Shown: positions 1 through 8,837, numbered from the stretch's first letter. The stretch is 41,061 nucleotides of DNA from Collinsella aerofaciens (GCA_030841765.1 JAUUSS010000003.1:1-41061); one strand, 5' to 3'. Notes: generated by a model not told the origin, from the sequence alone. Numbers and translations are program-made.

Positions 1-224
1 CAAGCAGAGTCGTTCAAAAGGTTATTAGTGGCCGGGCCCGCTCCCTTACGTACCACCATTGGGAACTTTGGCTGATAGTTATAGCGCAATGGGGGTTTGG
101 CTGAAGGGACCTTTGGTATCCGTTCGGACACTTTGGCCCTCGATGAGCGTTTGGCTGATTGCTGCTTTGGGTACTGTTTGGGTTACTTTGGGTTTGTTTG
201 ATTTTTAATTGTTGGAGGGCTTGT
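1..224. other. Non-coding lead-in with repeated TTTGG motifs
   Basis: No gene is supported here. The stretch is rich in G and T on the plus strand. The nonamer TTTGGCTGA occurs three times (67-75, 96-104, 150-158), and the hexamer CTTTGG occurs at 66, 111, 131, 165 and 186. It leads into the nitroreductase gene, so it may hold that gene's promoter and leader, but no clear -35/-10 pair was found. The window begins at position 1, so an upstream gene end could be hidden to the left. Confidence 0.4.
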
Positions 225-755
225 ATGTCTTATTTGGATCTGGCTCGGGGTCGGTATTCTTGTCGTGAATTTCAGGATCGTTCTGTTGAGCAAGCTGTTG
301 TGGATGCCATTGTTGAGGCTGGGCGTATTGCTCCTTCTGCTTGTAATAACCATCCAACCCGTGTGATGGTGTTGGATACGCCTGAGCTTCTGGAGAAGGC
401 TGCTGCTTGTCAGCCTCGGTTTGCTCGTGATGGGTCTATCTTTGGCGCTCCGCTTATCTTCCTTATTTGCAGCGTTACCGATGATGCCTGGGTGCGCCCG
501 TATGATCAGATGAACTCGAGTGCCATCGATACTTCGATCGTCTGCGATCAGATGATGATGGAGGCCACCGAGCAGGGCCTGGGAACGTGCTGGGTATGCC
601 ATTTTAAGCCTGGGGTGGCACAGGAGCAGTTCAATCTGCCCAAGGGCGTCTATCCCTATCACATGCTCGTCTGTGGATATCCTGCCGACCACATCGCCGA
701 TCCCGAGCATCGCGAGGCCCGTACCATTCCCCTCTCCGACTTCCTCCTCAAGTAG
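225..755 (+). CDS. Nitroreductase family protein (FMN-dependent)
   Basis: A 176-residue flavin oxidoreductase of the nitroreductase superfamily. Such proteins use FMN and NAD(P)H to reduce nitro compounds, quinones or flavins; the substrate here is unknown. The N-terminus has the RYSCRE segment that matches the FMN-phosphate binding R-x-S-x-R motif of the family, followed by APSACNN and, later, the GLGTCWV stretch typical of the C-terminal half. The ATG at 225 is chosen because GGAGGG lies 5 bp upstream; an in-frame start at 159 would add a hydrophobic stretch with no ribosome site. The gene stands alone on the plus strand and ends at its own terminator. Codon use changes inside the gene: the first 70 or so codons mostly end in T, the remainder mostly in C or G like the neighbours. 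The family call is firm, the precise role is not. Confidence 0.85.
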   Translation: MSYLDLARGRYSCREFQDRSVEQAVVDAIVEAGRIAPSACNNHPTRVMVLDTPELLEKAAACQPRFARDGSIFGAPLIFLICSVTDDAWVRPYDQMNSSAIDTSIVCDQMMMEATEQGLGTCWVCHFKPGVAQEQFNLPKGVYPYHMLVCGYPADHIADPEHREARTIPLSDFLLK

Positions 756-802
756 ATTTTGGGACATGCCTTAAAACCTACCCTTGACCGCTCACCCGTT
801 CG

Positions 803-840
803 CCGAGTTCTGCGCCATTATGTGCAGGGCTCGGTTTTTT
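803..840 (+). terminator. Intrinsic terminator of the nitroreductase gene
   Basis: The stem CCGAGTTCTGC / GCAGGGCTCGG (with two G-U pairs) is followed directly by six T residues on the plus strand. It lies 47 bp after the nitroreductase stop codon. Confidence 0.8.
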
Positions 841-865
841 ATGTTACGCACTCCGGCACAGTCAT

Positions 866-892
866 AAAAAAGGACCCGCAAGCTGCGGGTCC
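866..892 (-). terminator. Intrinsic terminator of divIVA and the end of the division cluster
   Basis: A perfect 9-bp stem (GGACCCGCA / TGCGGGTCC) with a 3-nt loop is followed on the minus strand by a run of six T residues. It sits 30 bp after the divIVA stop and closes the long minus-strand cluster, facing the terminator of the convergent nitroreductase gene. Confidence 0.85.
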
Positions 893-921
893 TTTCTAGG
901 CACTAAATTGTAGGCCGAATG

Positions 922-1596
922 TTAGTCCAGGTCGTCGGCAGCAAAGTTGTCGATCGGGGCGAAGGGATCGGCCACGGGGACAACCGGGTCAGCGACGGGC
1001 AGCGGCTCGGCGGGAACAGTCACTGCAGGAGAAGCGGCAGAACCGACCGGCGTGGAGGCCATCAGATCGGCCGGGAAGGAATTCTGGGCATCGTCCATGA
1101 AGTGCTGGATGAGCTTGAGGTACTCGGCCTTGAACTCCTCACGGGAAGCCTTGAGACGATCGATCTCCTCGAGCTCGGCCTGCTTCTCGGTCAGAGCCTG
1201 GCGGATAACCTCGCGGGCCTTGGCGTCAGCCTCGTTGCGGATACGCTCAGCGTTCTCGTTGGCATCGTTGACGATGGTCTCAGCGGTCTGCTGGGCAGCG
1301 ATCAGGGCAGCGGAAATCTGGCGCTCCTGAGCGGAGAAGTCAGGGGCGGGAACAGCCACGGGGGCGGCAGGAACGGCCTGGGCGGTGGCATCCTGAGCTT
1401 GGGCAAGCTGAGCCTGCGCATCGGCAAGCTGCTGCTCGGTAGCAGTCAGACGACCCTTAAGGTCGACGATCTTAGCGAGCATAGCGTCAACCTCGGAGGA
1501 CAGCGTCTCCAAGAAGACGTCGACCTCAGCAGGATCGTAGCCACGCTTGGCCTCAGAGAAAGTCTGAGCCTGGATGTCTGCAGGGGTAATAGCCAT
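922..1596 (-). CDS. divIVA: DivIVA domain cell-division/polarity protein
   Basis: A 224-residue DivIVA-type coiled-coil protein. DivIVA proteins sense negative membrane curvature, gather at poles and septa, and recruit division or growth factors. The N-terminal domain is clear (MAITPADIQAQTFSEAKRGY, then DPAEVDVFLE), followed by a predicted coiled coil up to about residue 75, an Ala/Gln/Pro linker, and a second long coiled coil (about residues 105-180). The tail is acidic and Pro/Val/Ala-rich. It is the last gene of the sepF-yggT-divIVA group, and AAGGAG lies a few bases before the ATG. The ylmH gene often found between yggT and divIVA is absent. In Actinobacteria the homologue is called Wag31; whether this one directs polar growth cannot be told from sequence. 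Confidence 0.92.
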   Translation of the reverse strand: MAITPADIQAQTFSEAKRGYDPAEVDVFLETLSSEVDAMLAKIVDLKGRLTATEQQLADAQAQLAQAQDATAQAVPAAPVAVPAPDFSAQERQISAALIAAQQTAETIVNDANENAERIRNEADAKAREVIRQALTEKQAELEEIDRLKASREEFKAEYLKLIQHFMDDAQNSFPADLMASTPVGSAASPAVTVPAEPLPVADPVVPVADPFAPIDNFAADDLD

Positions 1597-1657
1597 AACA
1601 AGTCTCCTTTTTCATCGCCTCGGCGCTACACGCGCGACGTAAGTTACTAAGTCAGTT

Positions 1658-1939
1658 CTACACGAGTATACCTATAAGAAGCTGCAGAACCAGCCTCTGC
1701 ACCAACTGCAACGCAATAATCGCAACGACCGGCGAAAAATCGATACCGCCCATCGGCGGGATGAAACGACGGAACAGGTTGAGCCACGGACCGCACACGC
1801 TATCAAGCACCGCGGCAATATCCTGAAGCAAACCATCCTGCTTCATGGGAATCCACGTCATAAAGCAGTAGACGACAATGAGCGTGGAATAGAAGTTGAA
1901 CAGCGTGTTGACCAGCTGGACGATAGTGTAGATGTTGAT
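1658..1939 (-). CDS. yggT: YggT family membrane protein, apparent AUC start
   Basis: A small integral membrane protein of the YggT/YlmG family, about 93 residues, with two hydrophobic segments flanking a conserved region (WIPM, then the PW-LF-R-FIPP-GGIDFSP pattern). Its role is not settled; it is usually found with sepF and divIVA and is linked to membrane or division organisation. The first ATG in frame is at 1861, but starting there would remove most of the first membrane segment, which is encoded intact upstream. Between the sepF stop and that ATG there is no in-frame ATG, GTG or TTG. A strong GAGGAG ribosome site lies 6 bp before an ATC codon at 1937-1939, giving (M)NIYTIVQLVNTLF. I therefore propose ATC as start. 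The frame is the same as that of sepF, with seven codons between the sepF stop and the ATC. Confidence 0.78.
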   Translation of the reverse strand: MNIYTIVQLVNTLFNFYSTLIVVYCFMTWIPMKQDGLLQDIAAVLDSVCGPWLNLFRRFIPPMGGIDFSPVVAIIALQLVQRLVLQLLIGILV

Positions 1940-1960
1940 GGGAATCTCCTCGTCTTGTCT

Positions 1961-2683
1961 TTACTTAAGGTAGCCGTCGGCACGAAGCTTCTTGAGATCG
2001 GAATCTTTGACCTCGCAACCGGCGGGCAGCACCATGAACACGCGGTCGCCCACCTCCTTGACCGTGGCACCCAGACCGCAGGCAAAGCCGTAAGAGAAGT
2101 CCAAGACGCGCTTGGCAACTTCGGTGCGTACGCCCACAAAAATCAGTGCGACAGGCTGCTTGGTGCGAACGCGGCGCACCACAGTCTCCACGTCGTCATA
2201 GCTCTCGGGGCGCAGGACATAGGCCGGCAGCTGCGGCGTGGCGTTGATGATATTGCTCGCATAGGCCGAGGCATCGCTCGGTGCAGGCGCGGGTGCAGCG
2301 GCGGCACGGGCGCGGGTATTCTCGGCGTAGCTCGACGGCGTGTCATAGGCACCAGGACGATAACCGCTCGCAACACTGTCCTGCGAGCGCGAAGGCGGGT
2401 TATACGTCGTGGCATGGCGGGAGTCATCGCCGACCAGCTGACCGGAGCGCGTATACACGGCAACCGACTCAGCTTCACCGCGGCGCGTCTGGCCAAGCAG
2501 GCCGTTGCTCGGCTCGTCTTGGGTGTAGAAGCCCTCGCCCGAAGCACCACTGTAGCCGTTGTTCTGATAGCCATCGTCGTAGCCGTCATCGTAGCCGTAG
2601 TCGTCGTCCTGGCCATAACCCTGGTCGTAACCCTGCTGGCCGCCCAGGTGCATCTTATTTTTAATCTCGTCAAGGAAGCCCAT
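1961..2683 (-). CDS. sepF: SepF, membrane anchor/partner of FtsZ
   Basis: A 240-residue SepF protein. SepF polymerises, binds the FtsZ C-terminal peptide and tethers the Z-ring to the membrane; in Actinobacteria, which lack FtsA, it is the main anchor. The start MGFLDEIKNKM forms the expected N-terminal amphipathic helix. Then comes a long low-complexity Gly/Tyr/Asp/Gln linker (about residues 13-50) and a disordered stretch, and the SepF core occupies roughly the last 85 residues (VLRPESYDDVETVVRRV, DFSYGFACGLGATV, VFMVLPAG). The protein is longer than the family's usual 150 residues because of the linker. The start at 2683 has AGAGGA upstream; a longer frame exists but adds no conserved sequence. 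It lies between yggS and yggT. The absence of ftsA from the cluster supports SepF as the anchor. Confidence 0.95.
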   Translation of the reverse strand: MGFLDEIKNKMHLGGQQGYDQGYGQDDDYGYDDGYDDGYQNNGYSGASGEGFYTQDEPSNGLLGQTRRGEAESVAVYTRSGQLVGDDSRHATTYNPPSRSQDSVASGYRPGAYDTPSSYAENTRARAAAAPAPAPSDASAYASNIINATPQLPAYVLRPESYDDVETVVRRVRTKQPVALIFVGVRTEVAKRVLDFSYGFACGLGATVKEVGDRVFMVLPAGCEVKDSDLKKLRADGYLK

Positions 2684-2743
2684 GGTTGTGTCCTCTCGCG
2701 GTTTAGTGCAGGCGCCCCGATAATCAGTGCGCACTTCAGAGCC

Positions 2744-3481
2744 TTATTTTACTGCAAACTCCGGGCTAAATACTACCCTGCCCAGGCGAACGAGCGTAGA
2801 GCCCTCCTCAAGGGCAGGCTCAAAGTCTTCGCTCATGCCGCAGGAAAGCTCAGGCAGGTTCAAATCGGGATGCGCCGCCTCCAGCTCATCCCTCAGCTCA
2901 CGAAGCCCCGCAAAGGTGCGGCGTGCCACATCCTTATTCCCCCGGGGCGCCATAGTCATAAGCCCCTGTACGCAAATTCCCTCAAGTTCCGCAAGCTCAC
3001 CCGCGGCGGCGCGAATCTCATCGGGCGAAAAGCCTCCCTTCGACTCCTCACCACTCACATTGACCTCAATGAGCACACGCTGGGGGCCGGCGAGTTCGCC
3101 TGCCTCAATCTTGCGGGCAGCACGGCTCGAGATCGCCTGCGCCAGATGCAGCGAACCCACCGAGTGAATCAGCTCGGCTGAGCCCAGCACCGCATTGATC
3201 TTATTGGTCTGCAGGTTGCCGATCATATCGAAGCGCACCTCGGGCAGCTCCGGATGCTCCGCCAAACCTGTGAGCTTGCGAACCAGCTCCTGCGGGCGAT
3301 TCTCGGCAAAATGGCGATACCCCGCCTGGATGGCGGCAACGGTCTCATCGACACCAACGGTCTTGGACACGGCAATGAGGCGCGCGGCGTCGTGGGGACG
3401 GCCCGCGCGATCGAGCGCCGCATAAAAACGTTCCAGAATCTGCTCGCGGCGAGCGCGCATCAAGTCCAAATAGTTATCCAT
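2744..3481 (-). CDS. yggS: YggS family PLP-binding protein (PLP homeostasis)
   Basis: A 245-residue protein of the YggS/PROSC/YlmE family, which binds pyridoxal phosphate on a single alanine-racemase-like barrel and keeps free PLP and amino-acid pools in balance. Family marks include LIAVSKTV (the PLP lysine), HFAENRPQE, FDMIGNLQTNK, the GLMTMAP segment and LSCGMSEDFEPAL, then the closing VRLGRVVFS. The start at 3481 is chosen because GGAGG lies 9 bp upstream and the family begins near this point; an upstream start in the same frame adds unconserved residues. The gene heads the yggS-sepF-yggT-divIVA group and is separated from phoU by a hairpin, so it probably has its own promoter in 3482-3600, although no clear -35/-10 pair was found there. 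Confidence 0.93.
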   Translation of the reverse strand: MDNYLDLMRARREQILERFYAALDRAGRPHDAARLIAVSKTVGVDETVAAIQAGYRHFAENRPQELVRKLTGLAEHPELPEVRFDMIGNLQTNKINAVLGSAELIHSVGSLHLAQAISSRAARKIEAGELAGPQRVLIEVNVSGEESKGGFSPDEIRAAAGELAELEGICVQGLMTMAPRGNKDVARRTFAGLRELRDELEAAHPDLNLPELSCGMSEDFEPALEEGSTLVRLGRVVFSPEFAVK

Positions 3482-3531
3482 TGCCAATCGCCTCCGCTGA
3501 CAGCCAAACAAGTAGTCCCATGCTAACGCAA

Positions 3532-3563
3532 GAGCGCGGCCCCGCATGTGCAAGGCCGCGCTC
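3532..3563 (-). terminator. Hairpin after phoU, probable terminator of the pst operon
   Basis: A perfect 10-bp GC-rich stem (GAGCGCGGCC / GGCCGCGCTC) with a 12-nt loop lies 38 bp after the phoU stop codon. The T-run that should follow on the minus strand is weak (TTGCGTT), so it may be only a partial terminator or an RNA stabiliser. Confidence 0.5.
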
Positions 3564-3600
3564 ACTTAGGTATTTACAATCTTTCGACGAACGGGGTTAC

Positions 3601-4458
3601 TTACTCCTCGTCGTCCTCGCCATCGTCCTCATCCTCAAGATGATCGAGCAGGTAGCGAAGACCCTCGCTGACCTCGTTAACGGGCACCTTGGCAACGTAG
3701 CGTGCATCGACGGCGGGCCTCATGATAACACCCTCGCCCGAAGGCACGCGCATGCTCTCGAGCTCATCCTCATCAGTGCAGGCGATATCACCGGCAGTCA
3801 TACGCTGTCCGGTCAACAGGAAGGTCAGACGGCAGGCGGCATCGATGGAAATCGAGGCGATGCGATCGAGATAGCGCGATACCATGATGGCGCGGCGCAG
3901 GTCGTCATAGTTGCTGTCGTCGTCCATAAAATCGCCCGTGTCCATGCGGTTAAAGGTGCGGAAGAACTTCTCGTAGGCGGCGTGCACTGGCTCGTCCTCG
4001 ACGGCCAAGTTGCAGATGATGGACATGTCGTTGGTGACGAGCGCAGAAAGCGAAGAGCCCAGCACCTGGTAGACGGCCTCAGCCTCGGCCTCGACCGTGC
4101 CGACAAGCTCCTTGGGCAGCGAGATGTCGGCCTTGATCATATGACGCGTGGCGCGGCAAATCTGGCGAACCTTATCGGTCATGCGCTGCAGGTTAGAGTC
4201 GACGTAGATGATCGTCTGCAGCAAGCGGAAGTCGGAGGCGACCGGTGACTGCGTGGCAATCAGGTTGTAGCAGACGGCCTCCAGGTTGGCGCAGCGTGCG
4301 TCAATCGAAAGCGTACGCTTCTTGGTCTTGGTGGCGAGCTTGCGGTCGTCGGTCACATAGGCCTTCACGGCATCGTGGAGGGCCAGATCGACGGCCTCGT
4401 AGATGCTCAGCATCTCGTGACGGGCCTCGATGAGCTGACGGGAAAACAGTTTGCGCAT
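3601..4458 (-). CDS. phoU: PhoU, phosphate signalling regulator
   Basis: A 285-residue PhoU protein made of two helical-bundle repeats. PhoU links the PstSCAB transporter to the PhoR sensor kinase and limits phosphate uptake. Visible marks are the opening FSRQLIEARHEML, the acidic metal-binding-type segments, LLQTIIYVDSNLQRMTDKV near residue 80-100, and a second repeat ending with YLDRIASISIDAACRL. The last 65 residues extend beyond the usual length of about 220 and end in a strongly acidic tail (EDEDDGEDDEE). It is the last gene of pstS-pstC-pstA-pstB-phoU, and GGAG precedes the start. No phoR/phoB-type two-component genes are in the window. Confidence 0.93.
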   Translation of the reverse strand: MRKLFSRQLIEARHEMLSIYEAVDLALHDAVKAYVTDDRKLATKTKKRTLSIDARCANLEAVCYNLIATQSPVASDFRLLQTIIYVDSNLQRMTDKVRQICRATRHMIKADISLPKELVGTVEAEAEAVYQVLGSSLSALVTNDMSIICNLAVEDEPVHAAYEKFFRTFNRMDTGDFMDDDSNYDDLRRAIMVSRYLDRIASISIDAACRLTFLLTGQRMTAGDIACTDEDELESMRVPSGEGVIMRPAVDARYVAKVPVNEVSEGLRYLLDHLEDEDDGEDDEE

Positions 4459-4550
4459 GGTTCACTCCAATCAGTTGGGTGCGGTCATGCCGCCCGCACA
4501 GTGAATACGCACCGGACCAGATCCGATCGGCTTGGGACTAGTCGCACCGA

Positions 4551-5354
<804 letters not shown>

Positions 5355-5366
5355 GGGACTCCTTAA

Positions 5367-6272
5367 CTAGCGACGCTTGCGCGACAGGAAGCGCGCAAAC
5401 AGGTTGAAGGCCAAAATGATCACCATCAGCAAGAGCGCGGTGCCGTAGGCTGCGTTCATGTTGATGCCGTCGTTGGCAAGCAGGTACAGGTGAACGGTCA
5501 TGGGACGACCGGAATCGAGCGGCGAAATAGGTAGATTGATGGCCTGGCCCATGGTGTAGAGCACCACGGCGGTCTCGCCGATGGCACGGCCGATGGCAAG
5601 GACGATACCCGTGGCAATGCGGCCAAAGGCCGAAGGAAGCACGATCTTGGAGACGACCTGCCACTTGGTAGCGCCCAGGCCGTACGCGCCCCAACGGATA
5701 TAGCGCGGAACGGCGCGAATGGCTTCTTCGGTGGTGCGCATGACGATGGGAAGCATCAAGAGCGCGAGCGCCAGAGCGGCCGAGACCATCGAAAGGCCCA
5801 GGCCCATAGCCTCGACAAACAAGGCGTAGCCAAACAGGCCCATAACGATGGAGGGCACCGAGGCCAAAGCGTCAGCAGCGTAGCGAATGAGCTCGACGAC
5901 CTTGCCCTGCTTGGCGTACTCGGCCAGATAGACGGCTGCCAGCACAGCGATCGGCGTGCAGATAAGCATGGCGAGCGCCGTCACGTAGACGGTCGAGACG
6001 ATCGTGGGCCAAATTCCGCCCTCGGCGTTGACGCCCTGGGGCCAACCGAAGATAAAGTCGAGCGAGATGTGTGGCAGGCCGTTGATGACCACGTAGGCGA
6101 TGATAGCGACCAGCACCAGCGTGGTGATGTAGGCAGCGGCACGAAACACGCCAAGCATGATCTTGTTGGACAGGTCCTTGTTGATGCGGCCCTTCTTGCC
6201 GTGGGAAAGGGCACGCTTGATGCGCTCGCGCGACGAGGTCGTATCGACCGTCGTGTCAACGGAATCGGACAT
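5367..6272 (-). CDS. pstA: PstA, phosphate ABC transporter permease
   Basis: A 301-residue inner-membrane permease forming the phosphate channel with PstC. About six hydrophobic segments are visible, beginning near residue 45. The EAA-type loop that contacts PstB lies in the second half (TEEAIRAVPRYIRWGAYGLG and ATKWQVVSKIVLP). The soluble N-terminus (about 40 residues) is Ser/Thr/Arg-rich. The 3-bp gap after the pstC stop and the RBS inside the end of pstC imply coupled translation. The C-terminus is basic (RFLSRKRR). Confidence 0.96.
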   Translation of the reverse strand: MSDSVDTTVDTTSSRERIKRALSHGKKGRINKDLSNKIMLGVFRAAAYITTLVLVAIIAYVVINGLPHISLDFIFGWPQGVNAEGGIWPTIVSTVYVTALAMLICTPIAVLAAVYLAEYAKQGKVVELIRYAADALASVPSIVMGLFGYALFVEAMGLGLSMVSAALALALLMLPIVMRTTEEAIRAVPRYIRWGAYGLGATKWQVVSKIVLPSAFGRIATGIVLAIGRAIGETAVVLYTMGQAINLPISPLDSGRPMTVHLYLLANDGINMNAAYGTALLLMVIILAFNLFARFLSRKRR

Positions 6273-6275
6273 AGC

Positions 6276-7202
6276 CTACCCCCTCTTCTTCTTGGAAATC
6301 AGACGAACGATACCCACCAGCGTGGCGGAGATGATAAACAGGACCACACCCATGCCGAACAGCGCCGAGCGGTGCAGACCCGAGGAATAGCTCATGTCGA
6401 GCGCAATCTGGCTCGTGAGCGTCGAGATGGGGCTCGCAATGCTGTCGGGAATAACCGGGGCGTTACCTACGACCATGAGCACGGCCATGGTCTCGCCGAT
6501 GGCACGGCCCATACCCAGCACGATGGCATCAACGATACCCAGCTTCGCGGCAGGTAGCACGACCTTATAGATGGTCTGCCACTTTGTGGCGCCCATGGCA
6601 TACGATGCCTCGCGAATGCCCATGGGAATGGAATTGAGAGCATCGATGGTGAGCGTGGTGATGGTAGGGACGATCATGATGGCGAGCACAAACCACGCCG
6701 TCAGCGCACCAAAACCAAGGCCGCCGGTCAGTTGTGCGATAAACGGGCGGATGATGATCATGCCAAAGAAGCCGTAGATGATGGAGGGTATGCCCGCCAG
6801 CAGGTCAACGGCGGGGCTGATGAGCTTGCGCACGCGCTTGCTGGCAATCTCGACCAGGTAAACGGCCGTACCCACGCCCAGCGGCACGCCCATGGCGAGC
6901 GCACCGACGGTCACCAGACCCGAGCCAGCAAGCAGCGACAAGATGCCGTAGTGGCCCTCGGAAGGCGCCCACGTAAAGCTAAAGAAGTCAGCCAGACCGA
7001 TGTCAGTAAAGACGGGCAGCGCCGAGTACGTGGTAAAGACAAAAATCAGGATGACGGTAACGACCGCCAAGAACGCGCAGGCAAAGAAGATCCACTGCAG
7101 CGCCTTCTCCTTGATATAGGTACTGCGCGATACGAGCGCCAGCTCGCGCTTCTTGGGCGTCTGAACATTCTGCTCAGTCTGGGAGTTTTCCTGTGCTTCC
7201 AT
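6276..7202 (-). CDS. pstC: PstC, phosphate ABC transporter permease
   Basis: A 308-residue membrane permease partner of PstA. It has about six membrane segments, the first at residues 30-55, and the EAA loop (IREASYAMGATKWQTIYKVVLP). The conserved GIPSIIYGFFGM and GRAIGETMAVLMVVGN stretches are typical of PstC. I chose the ATG at 7202, because AAGGGGA lies 9 bp upstream; the GTG at 7211 would abut that site and overlap the pstS stop. The gap to pstS is 1 bp, so the two are surely cotranscribed. The N-terminal 25 residues are polar and Gln/Glu-rich. Confidence 0.95.
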   Translation of the reverse strand: MEAQENSQTEQNVQTPKKRELALVSRSTYIKEKALQWIFFACAFLAVVTVILIFVFTTYSALPVFTDIGLADFFSFTWAPSEGHYGILSLLAGSGLVTVGALAMGVPLGVGTAVYLVEIASKRVRKLISPAVDLLAGIPSIIYGFFGMIIIRPFIAQLTGGLGFGALTAWFVLAIMIVPTITTLTIDALNSIPMGIREASYAMGATKWQTIYKVVLPAAKLGIVDAIVLGMGRAIGETMAVLMVVGNAPVIPDSIASPISTLTSQIALDMSYSSGLHRSALFGMGVVLFIISATLVGIVRLISKKKRG

Positions 7203-7203
7203 G

Positions 7204-8040
7204 CTACTCACTCCCCTTCTCGTCGTTGGTGACGGGAATAAAGCCCGCCTCGCGAATCTGCTTGTCCATCTTTTCGGACGTCACATAGTCGATGTAATCC
7301 TGCGCCTGCTGCGAAGGCACACCCTTCACAAAGAAGTAAAGGTCGCGCGAGATGGGATAGCCGCCACTCGCGACCGTCTTCTCGGACGCCTCAACATGAT
7401 TGACCGAGACGGCCTTGACCGAGGTCTTGGCGTTGAGGCTATCGACGAAGCCCAGCGAAATGTAGCCGATGGCCCCACGCGAACGAGATACCACGTCGCG
7501 CACCTGGCCCGTACCCGAAAGAACAGCCGAGCGGCGATCGAACGGCGTGCCATCCATCACGATGGTACGGAAGGCCTCGCGCGTACCGGACGCCTCGTCT
7601 CGGTTGATGACCTGAATCCTCAGGTCCTCGCCACCGACCTCTTTCCAATTGGTAATCTTGCCGGCGTAGATATCGCGGAGCTGCTCGGTCGAGAGGTTAT
7701 CGACGGGGTTGTCGTCGTTCACGATGACCGCAATACCGTCGTGGGCAATGACGATGGGAGTCAGGCCCAGATCCTGTTCGTCGGCATTGAGTCCACGGGA
7801 GGAGCTGGCGATATCGGCCGTGCCGGCGCTGACGGCCTCGATCCCAGCGGAAGAACCCAAACCGGAAACGAGCACGTCGATGCCGGTCTCCTCCTTAAAG
7901 CCCTCGGCCGCAATCTCGGCGATAGGAAGGCAGGTCGTGGAGCCGGCCACGGTAATGGAAGAGGTCGAAGATCCCGAAGAACAGGCGCACAGCGTAAGCG
8001 TAAGCACAGCGGCGCTCAGAACCGATACGATCTTTCTCAT
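7204..8040 (-). CDS. pstS: PstS, phosphate-binding lipoprotein
   Basis: A 278-residue extracytoplasmic phosphate-binding protein. The signal peptide (basic MRKIV, then a hydrophobic core) ends in LTLCAC; Cys20 is the likely lipidated residue (Cys18 is an alternative). Phosphate-binding motifs include VAGSTTCLP near the N-terminus, GLGSSAGIEAV, the SSRGLNADEQ loop, IAHDGIAVIVN and RDEASGTREAF. The order pstS-pstC-pstA-pstB-phoU is canonical. Its ATG overlaps the stop codon of pgeF in an ATGA, so translation is coupled to pgeF. A repeat resembling a Pho box lies upstream of pgeF. Confidence 0.96.
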   Translation of the reverse strand: MRKIVSVLSAAVLTLTLCACSSGSSTSSITVAGSTTCLPIAEIAAEGFKEETGIDVLVSGLGSSAGIEAVSAGTADIASSSRGLNADEQDLGLTPIVIAHDGIAVIVNDDNPVDNLSTEQLRDIYAGKITNWKEVGGEDLRIQVINRDEASGTREAFRTIVMDGTPFDRRSAVLSGTGQVRDVVSRSRGAIGYISLGFVDSLNAKTSVKAVSVNHVEASEKTVASGGYPISRDLYFFVKGVPSQQAQDYIDYVTSEKMDKQIREAGFIPVTNDEKGSE

Positions 8041-8837
8041 AGCATCACGCCGATCGCAGCATGGCGCCCACAGGTGCCGTCCTCGTTACGGTAGGAATAA
8101 AAGCGGTCGTTCTGACGCACGGTCGAAAGCTGGGTATCCACGATATTATCCGCGTCGACACCGACATCTACCAGCGCCTCGCGAATGGCAGCGGAAAGAT
8201 CAAGCATGCGAGAGGTATTCGCATCGATGCAAGAGAACTCGGCGGCAAAGCGATCCATGAGTTCCTGGGATACCTCATATTCGTCACCCAAGATATGGGG
8301 GCCGATATAGGCGGAAACGTCGCTCGCATCGCAACCGGCAGCATCGCAAAGCGCCTGGCACGCCTTGGCGGAAATACGTGCAATCGTGCCCTTCCAACCG
8401 GAGTGCACCACGGCAAATCCGCCGGGGGCCACCAGCACCACGGGAACGCAGTCGGCAAAGCAGAGCAGCACGGGCACGTTATGCGCCGTGCAGACGATGG
8501 CATCACAGCCCTCGGCAATCTGCTCGCGAACGTCCTCAAGGTCATCGGCGCCGTTCGAGGTCACCGCAACGATATGATCACCATGGACCTGATTGGGAAC
8601 GAGCAGGTTGTGCTCGCACTCGGCGGCACCCATAGCCTCGAGCGCACGACGACGATTTTCTTGAACAGCAAAGGGGTCATCGCCAACATGCGAGCCCAAG
8701 TTGAGTGAGGAGTACGCATCTTCGGAAACGCCACCGGCGCGCTCGGTGAAGGCAAAGCGAACATCGGATGTCGCGCCCTCCACCAACGTAACTCCATCAT
8801 GGTCGACACGCGAAACTTTGTCCGCACGTGCTGCCAT
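8037..8837 (-). CDS. pgeF: PgeF/YfiH (YlmD) family purine nucleoside phosphorylase / peptidoglycan editing factor
   Basis: A 266-residue protein of the DUF152/YfiH family. Members are Zn/Cu-binding enzymes with adenosine/inosine phosphorylase and adenosine deaminase activity, and E. coli PgeF also corrects peptidoglycan stem peptides. Metal-binding and catalytic marks are seen: NQVHGDHIV, LLCFADCVPVVL, FAVVHSGWKGT and AYIGPHILGDEYEV. The start at 8837 has AGGAGG 7 bp upstream. In other Gram-positives this gene follows ftsZ and precedes yggS; here it precedes pstS instead, overlapping it by 4 bp. The terminator after ftsZ means pgeF-pst must start from its own promoter. Confidence 0.93.
   Translation of the reverse strand: MAARADKVSRVDHDGVTLVEGATSDVRFAFTERAGGVSEDAYSSLNLGSHVGDDPFAVQENRRRALEAMGAAECEHNLLVPNQVHGDHIVAVTSNGADDLEDVREQIAEGCDAIVCTAHNVPVLLCFADCVPVVLVAPGGFAVVHSGWKGTIARISAKACQALCDAAGCDASDVSAYIGPHILGDEYEVSQELMDRFAAEFSCIDANTSRMLDLSAAIREALVDVGVDADNIVDTQLSTVRQNDRFYSYRNEDGTCGRHAAIGVML

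Noticed and set aside
1858..2139. 93-codon minus-strand open frame overlapping sepF and yggT
   Set aside because: Off-frame reading of sepF; Ser/Thr/Arg-rich with no conserved sequence.
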